NCBI GenBank assembly: GCA_016987375.1
Contig: PJRA01000011.1
Coordinates: 2,126,175-2,151,521, forward strand
DNA from: Brachionus koreanus
Lineage: Eukaryota; Rotifera; Eurotatoria; Ploima; Brachionidae
Direction of reading: 5' to 3'
DNA length: 25,347 nucleotides
The translations under genes and the position numbers were made by a program. How positions within the stretch are numbered: position 1 is the first letter of the stretch; each line of letters begins with the position of its first letter. The notes beneath the pieces were generated by a model, which worked only from the letters and a program-made list of their open reading frames with translations, was not told the origin of the DNA and made no database searches. This document shows, piece after piece, positions 1-9,400 of the stretch.

Positions 1-120
1 TAAATTTTCTTGTAGTTGAAACATATTTATCTAAATTTTTCATTTAGTGCATGGTGGTGTAGTAAGACTATCCTAAAAATACGTTAAAATATAATTCAGT
101 TCGAGATCTATTTTTAACAC
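1..120 (-). pseudogene. Relic of a carbonic anhydrase exon (copy of exon 6)
   Basis: This stretch aligns with exon 6 of the intact carbonic anhydrase gene at 755-918, in the same orientation. The part encoding the active-site segment GSLTTPPC is still recognisable around 45-75. It is broken: one extra base after the GG of the Gly codon shifts the frame, about 26 nt are missing upstream of that point, in-frame stops appear, and the 5' splice donor GT has become GA near position 10. A CTTTCAG acceptor-like sequence survives at the 5' border (about 121-127). The downstream part would lie outside the window, so this is either the remnant of a tandem gene copy or a duplicated exon. Function is very unlikely. 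Confidence 0.7.
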
Positions 121-128
121 CTGAAAGC

Positions 129-508
129 CCGAGGGGTTTTTCACTTAAATATATGTGAAAAAAATAAAATTTTATATAGCTTTTAAACACCAATTATCTT
201 GTTTTTAATTCTTAAAAAATTTTAATTAATTTTCAGAAAAAACATTTTATTTGCCTTAATAACTAAATATGAAATTAAATTAGAAAATCAGTCCGGCTTT
301 CTATCTAAATATAGAAAATGTCGTTAAAAAATACTGACTTATTTCATAAATGAGATATTCAAAGCAAATTTAATAAACTAATATTCAAACTTTTCACGAA
401 ATTTTTTTTTTAGATTGTTAATTTAAAAAAATATTATTCTTTCAAATAATTTAGAAAAAATTAAATTATTAAATACACAATAGAAAAAAATCGAAAAAAA
501 TATAATAG
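129..508. other. Intergenic AT-rich stretch downstream of carbonic anhydrase
   Basis: No coding signal was seen. It should carry the 3' UTR of the carbonic anhydrase gene on the minus strand. No close AATAAA was found; the nearest exact minus-strand copy is TTTATT at about 246-251, with an ATTAAA variant near 369-374. Confidence 0.4.
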
Positions 509-1715
509 CTAATTTAATAGATCTATTAGCTCATTTATAACGGTTAACAAATTTTTTAATTTTTGTTTTATATAAGTTTTTAGATTAATTATGTTATTGT
601 CTATAAGTTTTGCATTTTGAACACTAATCGTCAAAATGCGGTCATTTAGCTCTTGCGATTCTCTATAATTAAAATCAATTTCATTTTTGTAAAACTCCAT
701 CATCTTAAATTCAAATTAAATGAAAATAAAATATTAATATTCTATCAAATTTACTTGTAGTTGAGATATATTTATTTTAGATCTAAAAATTGTCCATTTG
801 ACACCTTCGGTGCATGGTGGAGTAGTGAGACTACCCAAATAGCGGTAAAACCCATCTCTATCAAGTGCCTCTCTATCAGGAATTATATCTTCGAGAGACA
901 TGCTGACAATGTGGCTATCTGAAAGACAAAAAAAAAATTTTTTTCTAAATTTTGTTTTAAATTTTTTACCTTCAATAGCAACATCTTGGGATATTTCTTT
1001 GATTAGATTATCTAACTTTTGGTTTTTTTCTAGAGCTATCTAGAGAAAAAAATAATTTTATTAAATATAGAAAAAAATAAAAATAATTTTTTAACTTGAA
1101 ATAAAAATGACAAAACAGCTGTTTCATTTAGATCTGACATATGAACCAAATGAATCTAAAAATCAAAATTTGTCCACAATTTATAAAAAATTTTTTTTCT
1201 GATAAAAAAAAAACCTCCAAAGGAAATTTAGCTGAATCTATTTGATGTTCACTTCCTTGAAAAATGTTAAATCCCCAGTGAAAGTGAAACTGCTTCAAAA
1301 AATATTTGACATCTGGTTCAAAATCACTTCCAGTTATGTAAGGAGTCAATGATTCATTGCTTATTTGATTTGCGATTACTTTTTTTTTTTATTTAAATTT
1401 TTTTGGTTTAATTTTAGTTAGAAATTTTACTAGTAAGACCTGTGTTAGTAAAATTCCAGTTTATTTTTTTATCATAGTTGTGAAACATAACCTGACCAAG
1501 ATTGGAATCGTAAATGGCATCTGAGTGTTTGATATTTATCGGCGATTGAAGGCTGCCTTTACATTGTGGATATTCATGTGTCCAAAAATCTGGACCATTG
1601 CTTTGATAATTCCAGTCACTACTAAAAACACCTGAAAAAATTAAGATTTTTTTTTGAATTTTAGCTAAGCTTTACAATTTAAAATCGCCAGACTTATCAA
1701 AATTTCAATTCTCAT
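509..1715 (-). CDS. Secreted alpha-carbonic anhydrase, 7 exons, complete
   Basis: Alpha-class carbonic anhydrase, a zinc enzyme that interconverts CO2 and bicarbonate. Exons (minus): 1715-1676, 1631-1431, 1378-1215, 1155-1096, 1039-970, 918-755 and 703-509. All junctions are GT-AG and keep frame, giving 297 aa. The start MRIEILISLAIL forms a short hydrophobic signal peptide, implying secretion. Seen: the entry motif around QSPINI (42-47); zinc ligands H112 and H114 in QFHFHWG and H137 in IHLVH; E124 and E135 at the supporting Glu positions; T210 in GSLTTPPC, the Thr199 equivalent. C37 and C214 match the disulfide pair of secreted isoforms. NYRESQELNDR near the C terminus matches the family's NxRPxQPLNxR. 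At the proton-shuttle position (His64 in human CA II) the residue is L79, so turnover may be slower. The tail after the core is Lys/Asn/Leu-rich with no GPI-like end. It follows the NCS gene closely on the same strand. Confidence 0.93.
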
Positions 1716-1856
1716 TTATGCTAAGAGCGTTTTTTTGTTTCAAATTTTTAACTGTTAAATAAAAGAAAAAATTCATGGATTTTGAATAATATTTTATTAA
1801 ATCTAGTAATCTACAACATAAAAGCTTGTTTCTGAATTTAAATTTTCAACTAAGAC
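1716..1856 (-). promoter_or_regulatory. 141-nt gap between NCS stop and carbonic anhydrase ATG, with polyA signal and AG acceptor
   Basis: Both flanking genes run leftwards. On the minus strand an AATAAA (plus TTTATT, 1793-1798) lies about 60 nt past the NCS stop and fits its polyadenylation. The sequence GCTCTTAG then ends five bases before the carbonic anhydrase ATG and looks like a 3' splice site. The gap therefore holds either a very short promoter and 5'-UTR intron, or a trans-splice acceptor in an operon-like pair. Which one applies cannot be told from sequence alone. Confidence 0.45.
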
Positions 1857-4800
1857 TCATTCATAAAGTTTGATTAAATCTAGAAAAAAACTTTTTAACT
1901 TTGGATTATTCATTATAAAATTAACAAATTCTTGTTCATTCAAATGACCGCTGTGATTTTCGTCCCAATCGACCAATTCATCATATTCTATCTGATTGCA
2001 ATTGTCGGCTATGCTGTGCAAAATGGCTTCGATTTCAGTCTTCTCAATAAAGCCATTGCAGTTGTGATCGTACATACGAAAAACTAGTCTTAGTTTTTCT
2101 TCAGGCTGCTTGCGTCCTTGAAGAAAAACTGTGATCATAAACTCGCCAAATGTAACCACTCCGTCTTTGTCTGCATCGAACATTTGAAAAATTTGTTTCA
2201 AGTATTTATCGCTTTTTTTGGTCGGATGCAACTGATTGTAAAGTTTACAAAATTCATCTTTCTGTAAAATGCCGCTTGGATATACTTTCTGCAAATTAAA
2301 AAATTAAAATAAAAAATTATTGATAAATTTGGGTGAAAAAAAATCTATCAGCTCTTTGATAAATTTAGATTGAATCTTTCAAAAAATTTTTTTTTGTTTT
2401 ACTCAATTCTTTTATTTATCAAATTTTCATTTTTGAAATTTTTTTAAATTTTATTTTTGTACTCGGCCAACATCATTTTATGGCGGTCCTATGGCCGCCA
2501 CTGGACGGGATCCAACACTAATATTATCCTCAAACCTTAATAAAATTAAAAAATAAAACAATCTTTTGATAATTTTATTTTTAAAAGTCAAAAGAACAGA
2601 AAATATTTTACTAATTGTTAAATAACTGTTCAAAGTAGTTTTTTTTTAAAAAGGAAATAAATTGAAATATTTAAGCTAAAAAGTTCTTACAATTTCATTT
2701 TGTAATAAGAAAATTACAAAATTTTTTTAAAAAAAATTTTAATTCAATTCTTAACTTAAATATGAAGATATATTTGAAATTGTTAGCTTAAAGTTCGGAA
2801 AAATTCTTATTTTAATATTTTAGGTATTGTAAAATTCAAATACAAAGAAAACAAAAATTCTTCCTTTTTTAATAAATTAAAATTTTTTTTACATATTTTT
2901 CTAATTCATTTTTTATTTAATTATATTGTTTTATATGTTTTATAAGTTTAATTGAATTTTACATTAGTCTTTTTTCATAGGAAATCAGATGAATAATCAA
3001 TTGAAATCTAATTGATGTTTTATTTTTCGTATTTTTTTCTGCATAGGAAAGAAATTTTAAGTAAAAAAGCTGCAACAAAGTATGTTTGCAGTATCTTATT
3101 AAAATATCGAAATTGAAATATCTTATTTTAGTAGATTTGAATCAAAATATGAAGAGTTTTTGTTTTGATGAATTTCACAATACCGTATTTTCAATTTCGA
3201 TCAAGTGAGTTTTGATTAAATTATCCTAATCAAGAAATCAAAAATTTTATTAAACAAAAGATCAATTATTTTAATTTAAATTAAGTTTAAAATTTTTACT
3301 CAAAAAATATTTAAAAATTTATTTTTAAATTGACAAAAATCGGGCTTCAAAATAAAATTTTAAATATTGAAAATCTTACTGTAAAATTTTGATGAAACTC
3401 TGATATTTGCTCTCTTGTATATTCAGTATTTTCCAAAATTGATTGAATTTCTTCCTTAAAAAAAATAAATTTTTTTATTAATTGTTTAATTTAATTTGAA
3501 ATTAGCATAAATGTCCTGTTTAAAATCAAACAAGGAGCAAATTAAGAATTTTTTTTTACATTGCTATTTGAGAAAAAACAAAAAAAAACACATTATCATC
3601 AGTTCATTTAAATTAATGTGAAAATTTAACAAAATAGATGAAAATTGGTTGAATTTATTGCATGATTTTGCAAACAAGAAATTTTTTTTTCGAAGAAAAA
3701 ACCAAAACAAGCAGATACATTCTTGTTGCAAAGGAAATTTGTTTATTAGGTTTAATAATTGATCAAAAATTTTTTTAAACAAAACTTGCATGTAGTTTAT
3801 CGATCCAAATTAAAAGGAAACTATTTTCTATCAAAAAAATTTTAAATCTAGCAACTAATGTAAAATTCCAATTTTTAAGACCTTTATTCTACATTGTGTT
3901 GTGATTATTGTTCTTCTCTTTTATGTCATTTTTCAAAGGAAATTATTGCTAAAATTAGCAAAGAATTATTATCGATCTATCATAAAACTCTGAAGAGATC
4001 TTTTTTTAAAATTTTCAACATTCAAACTTTGGATTTTAAATAAAATAATTTTAATTTTAGCTTTTTTTATGTTTCAACAGGCAATTGTACCATTTATATT
4101 CATTAAATAAACTAAACTAGACTATTTTTCTGTTAAATTATTTCAAATAGCTGTGCAATCAAATAAAACTTTAAAGAAAAAGAAACCTTTAATCATATTC
4201 TTTTCTATAGATTCTTGATTTTTCTATATTATCCCTAATTTATAATGAATTCAATAAATAAATTCGGTCTCTTTGTTCATGGACCAGAAGACCGTTGATA
4301 AACCTTGAAATTAAAAAATATTATTTTTGATTAAAGAATAAATAAATTCTTGCTCCAACAAAACACACGAGACTTGAAATAAATTGTGTTTTAAGTAAGG
4401 TTCGCGCAGGTCAAAACTACAGCACTATCTGAATTTCAAGTTTTCGACCAGAAAATATTAATCTGCATAGTTGAAAACCTAGAAAATTCAATTTTTTAGG
4501 GTGGTCAAAAATTTTTTTTCTCCTCAAAGAGTAAAAAAAATCGAAAGTTTCATCTAATCAAGTCAAAATATCTCAATTTTTAAAATTTGATAAAAATGGA
4601 CACTTTTTGGTCAAAATTTATAGACTTAAAAGTCAAAAATAAAAAAAAGTTAGCTCAACAATTTGTTTATCATTATTAGAATTTTGTCTTGTTTCTGATT
4701 CTGCAAAAAAAAGTAGGGGTTAGGGGGTAAACCGAGGACGAGATACAAAAGTAATGTAAAAATGACCAATTTTCCTCATTTTTGACCCCTACACTTGACC

Positions 4801-6006
4801 GATATATTAAAAAATATATCAAATAAGTATACCGTTGTATAGCTGAGTTTATGCGCTTTCAGATTTGGTGCATAATCAATAAATTAAGTCTTTTAAAAAT
4901 TGAGATATTTTGACTTGATTAGATGAAACCTAAAAAAAAAAAAATTTTTGACCCCCCAAAAAAATTAAATTTTCTAGGTTTTCAACTATGCAGATTAATA
5001 TTTTGTGGGCGAAAACTTGAAATTCAGATAGTGCTGTAGTTTTGACCTGCGCGAACCTAAAACACAAGAATTATATTCCTTTGAGAAAAATATGATGAAA
5101 AATGTGCGTGGTTTTAGAGTTACATATGGCAATAAAAATCATTTTTAATTTTTATTAAATTAACTTTTATATAAAATACATAAGATAGTCTTGAATAAAA
5201 AGGACCCGTAAATATATAGACAAGTAAGCTTATATATTCTGAAAATTCTGTTCTATTAAATGCATAAGATAAGACGCAAATTTATGTTACTTTTTAAAGT
5301 TAGTGCATTTGAACAGATATATCACAAAGTAACAAGAACTTGAGAAGGCGGTAGACCAGACATAGATAGCTTAGGAACCTGGTAAACAAGTCTTTTAGTT
5401 GATTTTATTTTAAGACATGTTCTATATCCTAGTTTAGCACTTTTAATGTTTATTTTCAACCATAAAACTAAGAGTGATTCATGTTCTAATTTATTCTATA
5501 AATGTTTTTTTCTATCATTTTTCATAAAATCATATAATTGAAAATGATTTTAATTTTTATGGTTATTGATGAATCTTATTTCATTGAAAAAATTTCAAAA
5601 TAATAATAATCAAAATCATAGATCATCTAAAGACACTACATCATAAATACATAAAATTTTTGTGATTAGATATTGAAGCAAGAAAACAATGGTTTATTTT
5701 TCTATTTAATATTAATTCTTCACTATCTATGATGAATAAAACAAAAATTTATTTTTACCTTTGAATGAAAAAATTTATATTAGAAAAAACAATCAAAAAA
5801 TAATACATCTAATTAGCATATGAGCAATGAACATATAAATATGAAGATCTAGCATGTCGAATTATTATTCAATTAAATTTGTTGGAAAGAAATGAATCTA
5901 GAATTAATGAGTTTTATGGCTCGTGGCAATGAAAATATGTGTGATCACTGAAGCATACCTCGGTTAGCTGTCGTATTTCAGCCTTCTTGCTTTTCTTGTT
6001 TCCCAT
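1857..6006 (-). CDS. N-myristoylated EF-hand calcium sensor, recoverin/NCS family, 3 exons, complete
   Basis: Calcium sensor of the neuronal calcium sensor group (NCS-1, neurocalcin, visinin-like), which regulates membrane-bound targets such as kinases, channels and cyclases. Exons (minus): 6006-5959, 3454-3380 and 2288-1857, all phase 0 with GT-AG ends, giving 184 aa. The start MGNKKSKK is an N-myristoylation signal followed by a basic patch. EF1 is degenerate (TKVYPSGIL, about 41-49), with the family's usual Cys-Pro replaced by Tyr-Pro. EF2 loop D79-E90 (DADKDGVVTFGE), EF3 loop D115-E126 and EF4 loop D150-E161 keep ligands at positions 1, 3, 5 and 12; EF3 is DHNCNGFIEKTE and EF4 is DENHSGHLNEQE. 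The EF3-EF4 linker is about a dozen residues shorter than in NCS-1. Intron 1 is about 2.5 kb and holds a foldback transposon. A KChIP-like or other calcineurin-B-type protein is possible, but the myristoylation site and cryptic EF1 favour NCS. Confidence 0.9.
2289..3379 (-). other. NCS intron 2
   Basis: About 1.1 kb of AT-rich intron. Apart from the GC-rich patch at 2453-2525, I see only low-complexity sequence and a short imperfect inverted repeat near 3104-3120 and 3184-3201. Confidence 0.6.
2453..2525 (-). mobile_element. Probable truncated LINE 3' end (GC-rich hairpin patch)
   Basis: A short GC-rich island in an AT-rich intron. Read on the minus strand it ends GGCCGAGTACAAAAAT followed by an A/T-rich run. 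That resembles the tail motif AGCTCGGTACAAAAAAC seen at 9350-9396 and 17269-17320. It contains TGGCGGTCCTATGGCCGCCA, able to form an 8-bp stem with a 4-nt loop. A badly 5'-truncated retrotransposon end is the simplest reading, based only on tail similarity within this window. Confidence 0.35.
3455..5958 (-). other. NCS intron 1
   Basis: About 2.5 kb. It contains the foldback element at 4399-5057. The remaining parts (3455-4395 and 5061-5958) are AT-rich without a coding signal, RNA gene or recognised repeat. Confidence 0.7.
4399..5057. mobile_element. Foldback/MITE element with long TIRs and a TAA target duplication (Harbinger-like)
   Basis: A 659-bp element with long terminal inverted repeats. 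Left arm about 4399-4583 and right arm about 4891-5057 match as reverse complements over most of their length, beginning GGTTCGCGCAGGTCAAAACT. The element is flanked by TAA at 4396-4398 and 5058-5060. A three-base TWA duplication plus termini starting GG is what PIF/Harbinger elements show; that assignment is inference. The centre has no transposase frame, so it is non-autonomous. A diverged copy of the centre lies at 24660-24850. Confidence 0.8.
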
Positions 6007-6484
6007 TTTGGCAAAATTTTCTCCAGTTTATCGGTTTATCATAAAAGTCAATTTAGTTAAAATAGAAAAAAAAATCTAAAATAATTTTTTATAAAAAAAT
6101 AAATGCTAAATATTTAATAAGCAAAAGATTAGGAGTATTTGCATTAGTTACCTGGGGTTACATAATCAAATCGCACTGCAAAACAATATTTCCTCATAGA
6201 ACTCCTTGTTGCAAGGTCTTGAAAATTTTCTTTTTTTTTTTTTGACATAAATTCTCGATTAGTAACACAAATGTTTTTGTTTATCAACAATCACAATTCA
6301 TAAATGATCATAAATTTTGAAAAATATTTTTTCTTACAAACAAATCTCAGATTGATAACCAAACAAGCATTTTTAATTTTAAATTCACCAACCATGACAC
6401 TAATTTGTTAGCTTTGTTAGCAGAACTAAAAATTTGGCCTTTTTTCAATCAATGCTTGCCTATTTAGATATAAAATAAAGAGAC
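6007..6484. promoter_or_regulatory. Divergent promoter region between NCS and P4-ATPase
   Basis: The start codons of the two head-to-head genes are 478 nt apart, so both promoters and 5' UTRs should lie here unless upstream non-coding exons exist. The sequence is AT-rich. GATATAAAATAA at about 6467-6478 is TATA-like but too close to the ATG to serve the mapped exon. No clear core promoter element was identified. Confidence 0.4.
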
Positions 6485-9400
6485 ATGAAAACTCGGATGA
6501 AAAGAAAAATTCTTGAATTTGTGGACAATAGTGCTTGTCTAAGCAAATGTTTACTAAAATTGGTATATGAAAAAATTTTAATCAATTTTTTCTATTTAAA
6601 TTAGTTGATTAATTAATATTTTAAAGAAATTAAGAGACATAAGAGAAAAAAAATTGAACTATAGGACCCTTTTCATAAATAATTCGCGTCCTGACTGCTA
6701 CACTGACCCCGAGGAACCACTCGATTTTGTTTCTAACAAAATAGTCACTTCTAAAGTAACATTTCTACTAGTTAAAAGCTTTTCTTGTCTTCTAAATTAA
6801 TATAATATTTGTCTAGTACACTGTGTGGAACTTTTTGCCCAAGAATCTATTCGAACAGTTTAGACGCGTGGCAAATTTTTACTACCTATTTAATTTGCTT
6901 CTCACAGTAAGATAAATTAAAAATATTTATTTAAAAATTTTTTTAGTTTATAATACCAGATCCGCCAGTGAGTCCATTTGCTGGTGCAATTCCAATTTTT
7001 TTTGTAATTGCTGTTTCAGTTATTAAACAAGTAAAAATAGCTTATTATATTTACTTTATTCATTGGAATATTTTCTAAACTTTGGTTAATTAAAACAGGG
7101 CTATGAAGACGTGCTCAGACATAAATCTGACCGTGAAATAAATAACACACCAATTCGAATATTGAAAGATGGTGTTTTTGTCAACAAAAAATGGAAAGAT
7201 ATACGAGTAAATTTTAAATAAAACTCAAACAAATTGATCTTCTTTTTCCTGTTTAATTACACTTCTATTCTTGCCTTAAAATAGACTCTCTGTTTGACCT
7301 TTTGTCAATGACGTTAGTAAAAACCAGTATGGCAACTTAATTAATTTATCTATCAATACTTTTCAATGGAAAAAAAATAATCAAAAAAAACTTTGGCTGC
7401 AATATGCTGGCTATTCTTTATGTTGACAGATATTTCTTGATGAAAGAATTCTTTTAAAAGGAAATTATTCATGAATTGTAAAAAAGAATATTTCATGGCT
7501 ACCGTTGACTTTTATGTACTTTATGTCATATGAAACAATGTATTTCAATTTCCTCTATTATATCTTTTATAAGCCTTTTTTCAAAATACTCTTGGCTACC
7601 GTTGACTTTTATGTACTTAATACAAATTTTGTTTAATCATATTTTTATGAAATCTTGAGTTACAATAATCGCTATTTTTTTTTTTTAAAAGAACAATTTT
7701 TTAAATCTTAAAGTTCCCTAAACAATTTTAATAAAAGAACAGCGTTAATCAATTTGAAGCTATTTAATTTTTTCCAGACTTGTGCAAAAGTCATTTGACT
7801 TGACTTGAAATTTTTTTTTTCCAAAAAAAAGTCAGTATTAATTACATTTTTATTTAAATTTTAATTTAAAAATTTAATGTCAAAATTAATAAGATTAAAT
7901 TATTCGATAAAATTAAAAAAAATTTTTTCTTTTTTTAAAGTTTTATCTTGTAGAAAACTCAAAAAAAAAGTTGTTTTAAAGTCTTTTAAAGGTCAAGTCA
8001 AATGACTTGAGTTTGACTTTATGACTTTTGAACAACTCTGATTTTTTCAACATGAGAGTTATATTACAATCAATCATTTTTACAACAAAAGTCTAAATAA
8101 AACATATTTTTAAGTGATTGTCATTGTCGCAAAAATAAAGAAGAAAACTTTAAACCGTTTCTTAACTTTTTCACAATTAATAAAAATTGAAAAATTTAGG
8201 TTTTTTATTTGTCTTATTAAAATAACATATGAATGGATTGTCATTTAAATTTGATTTAGCAGATTAGTACTTTTTCACAATACTTTAGTGTAATTAACCT
8301 CATATCTATCTACTTATTTCCCGAACCTGTTTGAACCTGGTGGATCTCGGTAATATCATGAAAAATTTATTAAAACAAAATATAGTTAATAAGTTTCAAA
8401 TTCCAATGTCTTAAGTTTTACACAGTGTTTACTAGCGAGTTATTAAACGTATGAAGTTGTAATATTGAATATATATATATAGAAAAAAGATAAATTTTAA
8501 CTAATGCATTCAAAATACTGCTGTAAGATGCATTCTAAAACTTTCTCTAAAAACCTCCTCTGAATCATTATTTAATAGAGAAGTAAATAAACTAAATACA
8601 GTGTAACTCACTTAGAAAGGTACGAGTTAACCGACATCCATCAATTTGTTTTTTGCTTTATTATTTTTTACTGACGTGTTTTTGGTAATAAAATTTACTG
8701 CATTCCTTAAATTTTTTTTGATGGATGGATTTTGAATGCATTAGTTAAAATTTATCTTTTTTCTATATATATATATTCAATATTACAACTTCATACGTTT
8801 AATAACTCGCTAGTAAACACTGTGTAAAACTTAAGACATTGGAATTTGAAACTTATTAACTATATTTTGTTTTAATAAATTTTTCATGATATTACCGAGA
8901 TCCACCAGGTTTTATTACCAAAAACACGTCAGTAAAAAATAATAAAGCAAAAAACAAAAATAATTAAATTGTAAAAATTTATTTAATTTAAGTTTTTTTT
9001 TTTCGTTTGTTTCTAAATCTTTTTCCATTTCTTGAAAGTAATTTGGAAATTGCTAATTATCTACAGATTAGACTGATAATGGTCGCATATAGTGTTTAAG
9101 AGTGACTAACTAGCCATCTTTTATTTGTAACCCAGTCCACAAAAAAAGTAGAAGCTTTTTTCAACATTTTTCCATTTTTGTTCAACAAAATTACTAACAT
9201 TAGAACAATCGGCAATTGGAAGACCTAAATATTCTTTATTTTCTGCATGTGTCACATAGTTATTATTCAGACTAAAACAGGACTTATCCATAGTTTCCTC
9301 ATTTTGTTCCTTTTGAATTCATTTTAATAATTGTTATTGTTTTACTATTATATTTTTTAATTGTTTTCTGTACCGAGCTAATGCTCCTTCATTTAACAAA

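Noticed and set aside
3104..3201. Imperfect inverted repeat ATCGAAATTGAAATA in NCS intron 2
   Set aside because: About 15 bp in very AT-rich DNA, expected by chance in a window this long.
3564..3791. 75-codon minus-strand frame inside NCS intron 1
   Set aside because: Composition is Phe/Leu/Asn low complexity typical of AT-rich noncoding DNA; no splice context or motif.
4260..4300. GGTCT...AGACC region that might be a tRNA-like fold
   Set aside because: Only a 6-bp stem; no cloverleaf, no B box and no acceptor stem.
6485..6562. Doubt whether flippase exon 1 is real
   Set aside because: Kept in the gene model: it is in phase with exon 2, has a GT donor and provides an ATG. The sequence is not conserved, though, so an alternative first exon remains possible.
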